Shown piece after piece: positions 28,055 to 38,405 of a stretch of 64,000 bases of DNA. Numbering within the stretch: position 1 is the first letter of the stretch; every line of letters begins with the position of its first letter. The notes beneath the pieces were generated by a model. The model searched no databases. It had not been told where the DNA came from and saw nothing but the letters and a program-made list of their open reading frames with translations. The DNA is taken from NCBI RefSeq assembly GCF_004343505.1, contig NZ_SLXU01000002.1:62001-126000 (forward strand). Reading direction: 5' to 3'. The position numbers were made by a program, and so were the translations under genes. Source of the stretch: Rhodovulum bhavnagarense (GTDB taxonomy: Bacteria; Pseudomonadota; Alphaproteobacteria; Rhodobacterales; Rhodobacteraceae).

Positions 28055-29385
28055 ATATGCGTATCCTGACCCTGTTGATCGCCCTGGTTCTTTGTGTGGG
28101 CATCGCGCCCCCCCCTGTGCAGGCGCAAGGCGGGCCCCTCAGGATCGTGATCGACCAAGGTGTGATCGAACCGTTGCCCTTTGCCGTGCCGGCCTTCGTT
28201 GCCGAGAGTGCAGAGGCCTCGCGCCATGCGGCCGATATCGCGCGCGTGATCGCGGATGACCTGGCTGGTACCGGGTTGTTTCGCGAGATCCCGCAAGAGG
28301 CGCACCTGACGCGGGTCACCAGCTTTGCCAGCCCGGTGCAATATGCAGACTGGAAGGCAATCAATGCGCAGGCGTTGATAACCGGCGCGGTGGCGCTGGA
28401 TGGCAACGGGCGGCTGACGGTCAAGTTCCGCCTGTTCGATGTGGTGTCAGAAGCCCCTCTGGGTGAGGGGCTGCAATTTGGCGGCCCCGTGGAAAGCTGG
28501 CGCAGGGTGGCGCATAAGGTGGCCGACCAAGTCTATGGCCGTATCACCGGAGAGTCAGGTTATTTCGATAGCCGCGTCGTGTTCGTGGCCGAGCGCGGGC
28601 CCAAGAATGCCCGCCAGAAACGCCTGGCGATCATGGATTATGACGGCGCGAACGTGCAGTTCCTGACGGACGCCTCATCGCTGGTGCTTGCGCCACGGTT
28701 TTCTCCCGACGGGGGGCGGGTTCTTTACACCAGTTATGAAAGCGGGTTCCCGCGTGTCTACCTGATGGATATCGCCACCGGCGGACGCCGGGCGCTGGAC
28801 GAGCAGCCCGGTTCGATGACCTTCGCACCACGCTTTGCGCCTGACGGGCGGCGGGTGGTATTTTCCATCTCGCAGGCGGGCAATACCGACATCTATACCC
28901 TCGACCTTGCCAGCGGGCAGCGCAGGCGCCTGACCTCTGCGCCCTCGATCGAGACTGCGCCCAGTTTTTCGCCTGATGGCAGCCAGATCGTGTTCGAAAG
29001 CGACCGTTCCGGTAGTCAGCAACTTTACGTCATGCCCGACGGCGGCGGTGAGCCGCGGCGAATTTCCTTCGGTCAGGGCCGCTATGGCACGCCCGTCTGG
29101 TCGCCGCGTGGTGACCTGATTGCCTTTACCAAGCAGAACAAGGGGCGATTCCATATCGGCGTCATGCGCACCGATGGCTCGGAAGAGCGTCTTTTGACAT
29201 CTTCTTTCCTTGACGAGGGTCCGACCTGGTCGCCCAACGGGCGCGTGATCATGTTCACGCGTGAAACCGCCGGGACCCAAGGCGTGCCCGCACTTTACAG
29301 TGTCGATATCTCGGGACGAAACCTGCGCGGTGTGGCCTTGCAGGGCGCGGCCTCTGACCCGGCATGGTCGCCGCTCTTGCCTTGA
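28051..29385 (+). CDS. tolB: Tol-Pal system periplasmic protein TolB
   Basis: This 444-residue periplasmic protein has a signal peptide ([24 protein letters not shown]), an N-terminal alpha/beta domain ([28 protein letters not shown]) and a C-terminal six-bladed beta-propeller with repeated FSPDG-type motifs ([58 protein letters not shown]). TolB binds Pal and the TolA C-terminal domain. Its start overlaps the tolA stop by four bases; a second ATG two codons on is equally usable. Confidence 0.97.
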   Translation: MNMRILTLLIALVLCVGIAPPPVQAQGGPLRIVIDQGVIEPLPFAVPAFVAESAEASRHAADIARVIADDLAGTGLFREIPQEAHLTRVTSFASPVQYADWKAINAQALITGAVALDGNGRLTVKFRLFDVVSEAPLGEGLQFGGPVESWRRVAHKVADQVYGRITGESGYFDSRVVFVAERGPKNARQKRLAIMDYDGANVQFLTDASSLVLAPRFSPDGGRVLYTSYESGFPRVYLMDIATGGRRALDEQPGSMTFAPRFAPDGRRVVFSISQAGNTDIYTLDLASGQRRRLTSAPSIETAPSFSPDGSQIVFESDRSGSQQLYVMPDGGGEPRRISFGQGRYGTPVWSPRGDLIAFTKQNKGRFHIGVMRTDGSEERLLTSSFLDEGPTWSPNGRVIMFTRETAGTQGVPALYSVDISGRNLRGVALQGAASDPAWSPLLP

Positions 29386-29461
29386 GGCGCGCGTTTTCAA
29401 ACAGATCCACGACTGATAGGATGCCCCCGATCGGTCTTGACCCGATGCAAAGGAAAAACCC

Positions 29462-29974
29462 ATGACCCCTATGACCAAGACCCTCCTGCTGATTTCCGCG
29501 CTGGCCGTGTCGGCCTGTAGCAATCCCGGTGGCGCGGCCTGGAACACGCCCGGCGGTTTGGGGGCGGGCGCCGGTGGCGGCGCGGCGGGGTCGGTTTCCG
29601 ACCCGACCTCGGTGGCCTATTTCCAACAGAGCGTGGGCGACCGAGTACTGTTTGCCGTTGATGAAAGCACCGTGTCCGAGGGGGCGCGGGTGATCTTGCA
29701 GGCGCAGGCCGAGTGGCTGATGAAGAACCCCGATTACCAGGCTGTGATCGAGGGCCATGCCGACGAACAGGGAACGCGCGAATACAACCTTGCGCTGGGC
29801 GCCCGCCGCGCCAGCGCGGTGCAGGAATTCCTGGTCTCGCGCGGGGTATCGCCCGCGCGTCTGCGCACGGTGACCTACGGCAAGGAACGTCCTATCGAAA
29901 TCTGTTCTGCCGAGGCCTGCTATGCCCAGAACCGTCGGGCCGTCACCGTCGTCACCGCCGGTATCGGAAGCTGA
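29462..29974 (+). CDS. pal: Peptidoglycan-associated lipoprotein
   Basis: This 170-residue outer-membrane lipoprotein has a lipobox (LAVSAC, lipidated Cys19), a Gly-rich linker and an OmpA-like peptidoglycan-binding domain: FAVDESTVSEGARVILQAQAEW, IEGHADEQGTREYNLALGARRA and LRTVTYGKERP. Pal ties the outer membrane to peptidoglycan and is released or captured by TolB under TolQRA control. AAGGAAAAACC precedes the start. The 76-base gap after tolB is the largest inside the cluster after tolQ. Confidence 0.96.
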   Translation: MTPMTKTLLLISALAVSACSNPGGAAWNTPGGLGAGAGGGAAGSVSDPTSVAYFQQSVGDRVLFAVDESTVSEGARVILQAQAEWLMKNPDYQAVIEGHADEQGTREYNLALGARRASAVQEFLVSRGVSPARLRTVTYGKERPIEICSAEACYAQNRRAVTVVTAGIGS

Positions 29975-29984
29975 GGGGGCGGCG

Positions 29985-30839
29985 ATGCGCAGTCTCGCGC
30001 TGATCTTGCCCGTCATTCTGGCTCTGGGGGCGGCCAGCCCCGCGCCCGCCCAGTCATCGCCCTCGTCAACGGTCCAGCCGCGCGACGAAACCCTGGCCGA
30101 TATCCGTCAGCAGCTTTCGGTGTTGTTCGTCGAGGTGCAGCGTCTCAAGCGCGAGTTGTCGACCACGGGTTCGGCCAGCATTCCGGCGGCGGGCGGACCC
30201 ACCTTGCAACGGCTCGATGCCATCGAACAGGAGTTGCAGCGCCTGACGGCCCGCACCGAGCAGATGGAATACCGTATCCAGAGTATCGTGGCAGATGGCA
30301 CACGCCGCATCGGCGACCTGGAATTCCGCCTTGTCGAACTTGAGGGTGGCGATGTCAGCAAGCTGGGCGAGGCCACGACACTGGGCGGGGTCGACCTGGC
30401 ATTGCCCGCCCCGGCCACCGCGCCTGCGGTCGTATCGGGGGCAATACCTGAACTGGCCGTGGGCGAGCAGGCTGATTTCGACGCAGCCCGCGCCGCGCTT
30501 GCCGCGGGTGAACATGCCAGTGCCGCCGACCGGTTCGCCGCCTTTACCCGCGATTACCCCGGCAGCCCGCTATCGGGCGAGGCGCATTTCCTGCGCGGTG
30601 AGGCCCATGCCGCGCTGGGGGAGACCTTGGCCGCGGCACGTGCCTATCTCGAAAGTTTTTCCGGCAGTCCCGAAGGCCTCCGTGCCGCCGAGGCGTTGTT
30701 GGGGCTGGGGGTGTCGCTGGATGAACTCGGACAGCAACGCGAGGCCTGTGTCACGCTGGGCGAGGTCGTAACGCGCTTTGCCGGGACCGCCCCCGCACAG
30801 GAAGCTGCCACCGCCATGGACTCGATCGGGTGCCAATAG
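29985..30839 (+). CDS. cpoB: Cell division coordinator CpoB / YbgF-like
   Basis: This 284-residue periplasmic protein has a signal peptide (MRSLALILPVILALGAASPAPAQ), an N-terminal coiled-coil region (residues ~35-115, heptad-like RLDAIEQELQRLTARTEQME) and C-terminal TPR repeats beginning QADFDAARAALAAGEHASAA, the YbgF pattern. In E. coli CpoB links Tol-Pal constriction with peptidoglycan synthesis. The ATG at 29985 with GAGGGGGCGGCG is chosen over an upstream in-frame ATG inside pal. The tilS GTG start overlaps its end by ten bases. Confidence 0.9.
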   Translation: MRSLALILPVILALGAASPAPAQSSPSSTVQPRDETLADIRQQLSVLFVEVQRLKRELSTTGSASIPAAGGPTLQRLDAIEQELQRLTARTEQMEYRIQSIVADGTRRIGDLEFRLVELEGGDVSKLGEATTLGGVDLALPAPATAPAVVSGAIPELAVGEQADFDAARAALAAGEHASAADRFAAFTRDYPGSPLSGEAHFLRGEAHAALGETLAAARAYLESFSGSPEGLRAAEALLGLGVSLDELGQQREACVTLGEVVTRFAGTAPAQEAATAMDSIGCQ

Positions 30840-32053
30840 ACGACCTTGCGTCGGTGCTTGCGCGGGGATGCCCCGGCCCCGCGCCGCTTGGGGTCGCAGT
30901 GTCGGGCGGGGGGGACTCCCTCGCGTTGCTGATCGCTCTGGCCGAGGCGGGGGGGCGGTCGTTGCGGGCGGTGACCGTCGATCATGGCCTGCGCCCCGAG
31001 GCGGCAGACGAGGCCCGCTTTGTTGCGGGTATCTGTGCGCGGCTGGGGGTTGGTCACGACACGCTGACATGGCGCGGTTGGCGCGGACAGGGAAACTTGC
31101 AGGATGCCGCGCGGCAGGCCCGGTTCGGCCTGATTGCCGATTGGGCGCGGGCGCGGGGAATCGGGCGTGTTGCGCTTGGCCATACCCGCGACGACCAGGC
31201 CGAAACAGTGCTGATGCGCTTGGCACGGGGGGCCGGGGTTGACGGGCTGTCGGCGATGGCGCCGGTGCGGCGCGCGAACGGGATCGATTGGTTGCGCCCT
31301 TTCCTGGACGTTTCGCGCGCCGATCTGCGGGCCTTCCTGCACGCGCGCGAACAAGGCTGGATCGAGGACCCGAGCAACGAGGATACCCGTTTCGCCCGTA
31401 TCCGCGCGCGCCAGGTGCTGGCCGGGCTTGCGCCGCTGGGGCTGGATGCCGGTGCGCTGGCGGCGACGGCCACCCGCATGGCCGAGGCGCGTGTGGCCTT
31501 GCAGGTCTGTGCCGCCGACACCGCCGCGCGTATCGCGCAAGAGGATCGGGGCGACGTGATCCTGTCGTGCCCCGGTTTGCAACAGGCCCCGGCCGAAATT
31601 GCCCGTCGCCTGCTGGTCGCCGCGATCCGCTGGGTGGCGTCGGCCCCATACGCGCCGCGGGCCGATGCCCTGGCAGAGGCGATGACAACGTTGCAACGCG
31701 CCCCGAGAGTGACGCTTCACGGATGCTTGATCACGCGCGAGCGCAACAGGTTGCGGATCGCCCGTGAACCAGCCGCCGTGGCCGATATCAGCGCGCTGCC
31801 CGGTTTGCCTTGGGATGGGCGCTGGTGGGTGCAGGGGCCGGCAGAGGGCGACGAAACCCTGCGTGCACTGGGCGAGAACGGACTTTCGGCCTGTCCGGGA
31901 TGGCGGGATGCGGGCTTGCCACGGGCCTCGCTGATCGCCTCGCCTGGCGTGTGGCGCGGTGAGACGCTGGTTGCTGCGCCGCTGGCCGGACTAGGAGCGG
32001 GCTGGACGGCACGAACCGGCACGGGCTTTGCCGATAGCCTAGTATCGCATTGA
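30830..32053 (+). CDS. tilS: tRNA(Ile)-lysidine synthetase
   Basis: This 407-residue N-type ATP pyrophosphatase modifies cytidine 34 of the CAU-anticodon tRNA-Ile to lysidine, allowing AUA decoding. The PP-loop SGGGDS lies at residues 25-30. VDHGLRPEAADEA, LGHTRDDQAETVLMRLARGAG and RPFLDVSRADLRAFL are TilS signatures, followed by a degenerate C-terminal domain. It starts with GTG inside the end of cpoB, a common location for tilS in this group, and is followed by ftsH. Confidence 0.94.
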   Translation: MPIDDLASVLARGCPGPAPLGVAVSGGGDSLALLIALAEAGGRSLRAVTVDHGLRPEAADEARFVAGICARLGVGHDTLTWRGWRGQGNLQDAARQARFGLIADWARARGIGRVALGHTRDDQAETVLMRLARGAGVDGLSAMAPVRRANGIDWLRPFLDVSRADLRAFLHAREQGWIEDPSNEDTRFARIRARQVLAGLAPLGLDAGALAATATRMAEARVALQVCAADTAARIAQEDRGDVILSCPGLQQAPAEIARRLLVAAIRWVASAPYAPRADALAEAMTTLQRAPRVTLHGCLITRERNRLRIAREPAAVADISALPGLPWDGRWWVQGPAEGDETLRALGENGLSACPGWRDAGLPRASLIASPGVWRGETLVAAPLAGLGAGWTARTGTGFADSLVSH

Positions 32054-32131
32054 ACCCTGCCCCTTAATCTCTATCTTAGGGCAACGGACAGGCGCCCGGC
32101 GCAGGTCTGAGCGAAATTCAAGGAGAACGTT

Positions 32132-34045
<1,914 letters not shown>

Positions 34046-34063
34046 TTCCAGGTCGGTTCCGAT

Positions 34064-34101
34064 ACCGCCGCGCCGTTTCCCGGTTGCGGCGGTTTCCTTT
34101 T
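34064..34101 (+). terminator. Intrinsic terminator after ftsH
   Basis: ACCGCCGC (34064-34071) pairs with GCGGCGGT (34086-34093); TTTCCTTTT follows. It begins 18 bases after the ftsH stop and should separate ftsH from fhs transcription. Confidence 0.8.
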
Positions 34102-34141
34102 GTGAATTGAATTGCGTGTCTGGCGGCACATGTCTTGCCGT

Positions 34142-34186
34142 GCGGCCCGTTCCGGGCCGCGTATGGGTATTTTAACCAAGAAGAAG
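34142..34186 (+). repeat. Dispersed GGGTATTT/CCAAGAAGAAG element, copy 4, with hairpin
   Basis: The hairpin GCGGCCCG/CGGGCCGC (34142-34149 and 34153-34160, loop TTC) is followed by GGGTATTT, variable TAA and CCAAGAAGAAG (34165-34186). ftsH already has its own terminator upstream, so this copy is not needed to end ftsH transcription. It precedes the proposed structured fhs leader. Confidence 0.75.
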
Positions 34187-34205
34187 AGCGCGCCCGCGGC
34201 ATGAT

Positions 34206-34285
34206 CCGCCACGAACGCGCGAGATGCCGAAAGGGACCCGTACCTGCGAGCTGTCGGTCAGGCGGGCCAAGGGGGAAAAGGTACG
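34206..34285 (+). promoter_or_regulatory. Candidate structured 5' leader of fhs
   Basis: Three possible pairings fall in the 80 bases before the fhs start: CCGCC (34206-34210) with GGCGG (34261-34265), the nested CCGA (34227-34230) with TCGG (34254-34257), and CGTACCT (34239-34245) with AGGTACG (34279-34285). The last pairing touches the start codon and the 3' edge of the ribosome-binding sequence (GGGGGAAAAGG), so it could mask it. No known riboswitch class is recognised with confidence; this is a prediction from complementarity alone. Confidence 0.3.
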
Positions 34286-35962
34286 ATGAGCCATCCCAGC
34301 GATATCGAGATCGCCCGTGCGGCGAAAAAACGGCCAATACGCGAGATCGGCGCGGAACTGGGCATTCCCGAGGCCGCGTTGGTGCCCTATGGCCATGACA
34401 AGGCCAAGGTCAGCGCGGATTTTATCGAGGGGCTGTCCAAGCGGCCGATGGGGCGGCTGGTTTTGGTGACGGCGATCAATCCCACCCCTGCGGGCGAGGG
34501 CAAGACGACGACCACGGTTGGGCTGGGTGACGGGTTGCGCAGGCTCGGCCACAAGGCGGCGATCTGTATTCGCGAGGCATCGCTGGGCCCGTGTTTCGGA
34601 ATGAAGGGCGGGGCAGCGGGGGGCGGTCGTGCGCAGGTCGTGCCGATGGAAGACATGAACCTGCATTTTACCGGGGATTTCCACGCAATCACCGCGGCGC
34701 ATAACTTGCTGGCCGCCATGATCGACAACCATATCCACTGGGGTAACGAACTGGGCCTGGATCAGCGCCGCATCACCTGGCGCCGCGCGATGGACATGAA
34801 CGACCGCGCCTTGCGCGACCTCGTCTGCGGTTTGGGTGGGCTGGCCAACGGTGTTCCGCGTGAAACAGGGTTCGACATCACGGTCGCTTCAGAGGTTATG
34901 GCGATCCTGTGCCTCGCCACCGACCTGGACGATTTGCAGCGGCGGCTGGGCGATATCATCATCGGCTATACCGGCGAGAAGGTTCCGGTGACCGCGCGTG
35001 CGTTGAAGGCGGACGGCGCCATGACGGTTCTTTTGAAGGAGGCTTTGCAACCCAACCTGGTGCAGACACTGGAACACACGCCTGCCTTTGTCCATGGCGG
35101 GCCGTTTGCCAATATCGCCCATGGCTGCAACTCTGTCATGGCGACGACAACGGCGTTGCGGCTGGCCGATTTCGTCGTGACGGAGGCCGGGTTCGGGGCT
35201 GACCTTGGCGCCGAGAAATTCATGAATATCAAGTGTCGCAAGGCCGGGCTGTCACCGGCGGCGGTGGTGGTGGTGGCCACGATCCGTGCGCTGAAAATGA
35301 ATGGCGGCCTGGGCAAGGACGCCCTTGGCGCCGAGGATGTTGCCGCGGTCGAAAGGGGCTGTGCGAATCTCGGGCGCCATATCGAGAACATGAAATCCTT
35401 CGGGGTGCCTGTCCTGGTGGCGATCAACCGGTTTTCAGGCGATAGAAAGGCCGAGATGGAGGCGGTCGAGGCATTCGTGCGCGCACAAGGCAGCGAGGCC
35501 TTTGCCTGCACCCATTGGGCCGAGGGGGGCGCGGGGACGAGCGCACTGGCGGCACGGGTGGCCGAGGTGGCGGCGGCGGACCGGACCGGGTTTGTCCCGC
35601 TTTATCCCGATGCAATGGGCCTGTTCGAAAAGATCGAGACAATTGCCAAGCGCATCTACCGGGCCGAGGGGGTGACTGCCGACAAGAAGATCCGCGACCA
35701 GTTGCATGCCTGGGAAGAGGCGGGTCATGGCCATTTGCCGATCTGCATGGCCAAGACGCAATATTCCTTTTCGACCGACCCCGCCTTGCGTGGGGCGCCC
35801 GAGGGCCATTACGTTCCGGTGCGCGAGGTCAGGTTGGCCGCGGGCGCGGGGTTCATCGTCGTGATCTGCGGCGAGATCATGACCATGCCGGGTCTTCCGC
35901 GCCGCCCTGCGGCAGAGACTATCGGGCTGAACGCCGAGGGACAGATCGAGGGGCTGTTCTGA
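34286..35962 (+). CDS. fhs: Formate--tetrahydrofolate ligase
   Basis: This 558-residue enzyme makes 10-formyl-THF from formate, ATP and THF. The phosphate loop [10 protein letters not shown] lies at residues 67-76. [28 protein letters not shown]-type sequence, [11 protein letters not shown]-like [11 protein letters not shown], and [16 protein letters not shown] are family signatures. It sits upstream of a small chorismate mutase and folD in the same direction. With FolD it forms a one-carbon route feeding formate into, or draining it from, the folate pool, a logical partner for methylated-compound use in this group. The start follows GGGGGAAAAGG. Confidence 0.97.
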   Translation: MSHPSDIEIARAAKKRPIREIGAELGIPEAALVPYGHDKAKVSADFIEGLSKRPMGRLVLVTAINPTPAGEGKTTTTVGLGDGLRRLGHKAAICIREASLGPCFGMKGGAAGGGRAQVVPMEDMNLHFTGDFHAITAAHNLLAAMIDNHIHWGNELGLDQRRITWRRAMDMNDRALRDLVCGLGGLANGVPRETGFDITVASEVMAILCLATDLDDLQRRLGDIIIGYTGEKVPVTARALKADGAMTVLLKEALQPNLVQTLEHTPAFVHGGPFANIAHGCNSVMATTTALRLADFVVTEAGFGADLGAEKFMNIKCRKAGLSPAAVVVVATIRALKMNGGLGKDALGAEDVAAVERGCANLGRHIENMKSFGVPVLVAINRFSGDRKAEMEAVEAFVRAQGSEAFACTHWAEGGAGTSALAARVAEVAAADRTGFVPLYPDAMGLFEKIETIAKRIYRAEGVTADKKIRDQLHAWEEAGHGHLPICMAKTQYSFSTDPALRGAPEGHYVPVREVRLAAGAGFIVVICGEIMTMPGLPRRPAAETIGLNAEGQIEGLF

Positions 35963-36031
35963 GCCGCATTGCAGGTGCGCGCGCCCCGCGTTAAGCCGGG
36001 GCCAAGAGGGTGGAACGCGAAGGGCGATCAG

Positions 36032-36340
36032 ATGCAGGATCCGCGGGACTGTCACAGCATGGTGGAGCTGCGCGCGGGGATCGACGCGCTTGACCGGGAA
36101 CTGGTGGCCCTGCTGGCATGCCGCGCGCGTTTCATCGATCGGGCAGCCGAGTTGAAACAGGCCGCGGGTTTGCCCGCCCGGATCGGGGCAAGGGTAGATG
36201 AGGTCTTGGCCAATGCGCGGGCCAATGCACGGGCCGCAGGGCTGGACCCGGATCTTGCCGAGCGGCTGTGGCGCGACATGGTGGAATGGGCGATCCAGCA
36301 CGAAGAGGCGGCAATGGGCATCAAGGAGGACCGGGCATGA
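36032..36340 (+). CDS. Chorismate mutase, AroQ-type single domain
   Basis: This 102-residue all-helical protein matches the AroQ chorismate mutase fold: [26 protein letters not shown] with Arg14 and Arg31, Lys42 in AAELKQ, and the third helix [12 protein letters not shown] with Gln89. These positions correspond to the active-site Arg, Lys and Gln residues of the E. coli P-protein domain. It would convert chorismate to prephenate; a PchB-like lyase activity cannot be ruled out. The ATG at 36032 is chosen after AAGGGCGATC; an upstream in-frame ATG has no site. Its stop overlaps the folD start (ATGA). Its place between two folate genes is unusual. Confidence 0.82.
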   Translation: MQDPRDCHSMVELRAGIDALDRELVALLACRARFIDRAAELKQAAGLPARIGARVDEVLANARANARAAGLDPDLAERLWRDMVEWAIQHEEAAMGIKEDRA

Positions 36341-37239
36341 GCGCAACACTGATCGACGGCAAGGCCTTTGCCGCAACCATCCGCGACAAGGTGGCGGGCC
36401 ATGTGCGCCGCCTGCATGGCGAACATGGCCTTGTTCCAGGTCTGGCCGTGGTTCTGGTCGGTGACGATCCTGCCAGCCAGGTTTACGTTCGTAACAAGGG
36501 GGCGCAGACGCAAGAGGCCGGAATGGCATCTTTCGAACATCGCCTGCCGGCCGAGACCGGCGAGGCAGAGCTGTTGGCGCTGATCGAGAGGTTGAACGGT
36601 GCGCCTGCGGTGCATGGTATCCTGATTCAGTTGCCACTGCCGGATCACATCGATGCGGCCAAGGTCATCAACGCGATCGACCCGGCCAAGGATGTCGATG
36701 GCTTTCACATTTCGAATGTTGGCCTGCTGGCGACCGGACAAAAGGCAATGGTGCCCTGCACGCCGCTTGGATGCTTGATGATGTTGCGCGATCACCTGGG
36801 CGAGCTGTCCGGGCTGGACGCGGTCGTGGTGGGCCGGTCCAATATCGTGGGCAAGCCGATGGCGCATCTGCTGCTGGGTGAGAATTGTACCGTTACCATT
36901 GCCCATTCCCGTACCCGCGATCTCGCGCAGGTCTGCGCCCGCGCCGATATCCTGGTGGCCGCGGTGGGACGGGCGCGAATGATTCCGGGCGACTGGATAA
37001 AGCCGGGCGCCACGGTGATCGACGTGGGCATCAACCGCGTTCCGGCCCCCGAACGTGGCGAGGGCAAGACGCGGTTGGTGGGAGATGTCGATTTCGACAG
37101 CGCCGTGCAGGTGGCCGGCGCAATCACGCCCGTTCCTGGCGGTGTCGGCCCGATGACCATCGCCTGTCTTCTGGCCAATACCGTGACGGCCTGTTGCCGG
37201 GCGCATGGCCTGGCAGAGCCCGAGGGCCTGACAGCCTAG
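36337..37239 (+). CDS. folD: Bifunctional methylene-THF dehydrogenase / methenyl-THF cyclohydrolase
   Basis: This 300-residue enzyme interconverts 5,10-methylene-THF, 5,10-methenyl-THF and 10-formyl-THF with NADP. The active-site lysine is Lys54 in [49 protein letters not shown], the nucleotide-binding [14 protein letters not shown] and the C-terminal [17 protein letters not shown] are all present. The ATG at 36337 follows AAGGAGGA and overlaps the chorismate mutase stop. The gene's TAG overlaps the TAG of the convergent thioesterase gene on the opposite strand. Confidence 0.97.
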   Translation: MSATLIDGKAFAATIRDKVAGHVRRLHGEHGLVPGLAVVLVGDDPASQVYVRNKGAQTQEAGMASFEHRLPAETGEAELLALIERLNGAPAVHGILIQLPLPDHIDAAKVINAIDPAKDVDGFHISNVGLLATGQKAMVPCTPLGCLMMLRDHLGELSGLDAVVVGRSNIVGKPMAHLLLGENCTVTIAHSRTRDLAQVCARADILVAAVGRARMIPGDWIKPGATVIDVGINRVPAPERGEGKTRLVGDVDFDSAVQVAGAITPVPGGVGPMTIACLLANTVTACCRAHGLAEPEGLTA

Positions 37240-37670
37240 ACCGCAACCGGGACGATCGTTCCCAGGAGCGTCGCGGTATGGATGCGTGCCGCGCCATCCT
37301 CGGCAAAGACATCGGCCCGCACGATCACCAACCGGCGGCCCGGCTTGATCACCGCGCCACGCGCCACCAGCCGCTGGCCGCGCCCGGGCGCGAGCAGGTG
37401 CAGCTTCATCTCGCTGCTCAGAACCTCGTGACCGGGGGGCAAAAGGCTGAGCGCGGCATAGCCCGCCGCGGTATCGGCCAGCGAAAAGGTCAGCCCGGCA
37501 TGGGCGTGGCCCTGTTGCTGGGCAAATGCAGGGTTCAGCGGTGCGGCAATCTCGGCCATGCCGGGATCCAGCGCCACGAGCTCTGCATTCAGGCTTTTCA
37601 TCATGCCTTGCGCGGCGAAACTCTCTTTCACCGTGCGGGCATAGTCGGGGTTGCGGGTTTCGAAATGCAC
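37236..37670 (-). CDS. PaaI-family hotdog thioesterase
   Basis: This 144-residue hotdog-fold protein of the 4HBT/PaaI type has [23 protein letters not shown], the conserved active-site loop and helix, followed by [21 protein letters not shown]. Relatives hydrolyse phenylacetyl-CoA or other acyl-CoAs, often as housekeeping proofreading. No aromatic-catabolic genes are nearby, so the substrate is open. It is the last gene on a minus-strand run and ends on folD, sharing a CTAG in which both stop codons lie. Confidence 0.85.
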   Translation of the reverse strand: MHFETRNPDYARTVKESFAAQGMMKSLNAELVALDPGMAEIAAPLNPAFAQQQGHAHAGLTFSLADTAAGYAALSLLPPGHEVLSSEMKLHLLAPGRGQRLVARGAVIKPGRRLVIVRADVFAEDGAARIHTATLLGTIVPVAV

Positions 37671-37700
37671 CTGTGCCTCTTTTGGTCGCCTGAACCAAGG

Positions 37701-38399
37701 CTAGCTGCCCCGGCCTGTATTGCGCAAGCGGCCTGCGGGGCGCATCGGAACCGGGGATGGCCGCGGCCCGATCAGAACCGCCACGGCCCCTGGCTGCATC
37801 AGCGCATCGAGTTCCGGCGCGTCCATTGCCAGACCCCCGGTATAGGCGCCAAAGGCTGGCAGGATCGCGCGGTGCCCGTCGGTCAGCAGGCAGCGCCGGG
37901 TGATGCGCCGGCCGGCCAGTGTCAGCCGCGCCTTGGGATGATAGTGGCCTGACACCTCGCCCGGCGCCGAATCCGGCCTTGCAACATGGCGAAAGGTCAG
38001 CGGGCCAAGGGCCGTCTGCGCAAGCTGTGCGCCGTTCAGACCGTTGGGGCCCGGATCGTGGTTTCCGGTGATCCAGACCCATCCTCGCCCGGCCATAAGC
38101 GACAGCAGGCGCGCCCTGGCCATGTCGGGCAGGGTGCGAGCGGCAAGATCGTCATCGAAACTGTCGCCCAGGCAGATCACGCGGGCGGGATCCGTGGCGG
38201 CGATATCGTTTTCCAGCCGGGCCAGGGTTTCGTCCGTGTCATAGGGCGGCAAAAGGGGGCCGCCGCGCCGGGCCACCCGCTCTGACTTGCCCAGGTGGAG
38301 GTCGGACACGGTCAGGATGCGCTCTGTGGCCCACCATAGCGCGCCGGAGGGCATCACGCACAGCTCTGCCCCCGCCAATGTGAATCGATGGCCGTTCAT
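37701..38399 (-). CDS. pdeM: Ligase-associated DNA damage response endonuclease PdeM
   Basis: This 232-residue metallophosphoesterase has all metal motifs: SDLHLGK (Asp33, His35), LGDSFDDD (Asp79), GNHD (112-115) and GHYHPK (His152, His154). The PdeM family accompanies an ATP-dependent DNA ligase, an exonuclease and an Lhr-like helicase in a proposed DNA-repair set. Here only the helicase is adjacent (six bases upstream in the same operon). No ligase or exonuclease is in the window. The basic C-terminal tail (PMRPAGRLRNTGRGS) could bind nucleic acid. Confidence 0.9.
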   Translation of the reverse strand: MNGHRFTLAGAELCVMPSGALWWATERILTVSDLHLGKSERVARRGGPLLPPYDTDETLARLENDIAATDPARVICLGDSFDDDLAARTLPDMARARLLSLMAGRGWVWITGNHDPGPNGLNGAQLAQTALGPLTFRHVARPDSAPGEVSGHYHPKARLTLAGRRITRRCLLTDGHRAILPAFGAYTGGLAMDAPELDALMQPGAVAVLIGPRPSPVPMRPAGRLRNTGRGS

Positions 38400-38405
38400 G
38401 CCTTG

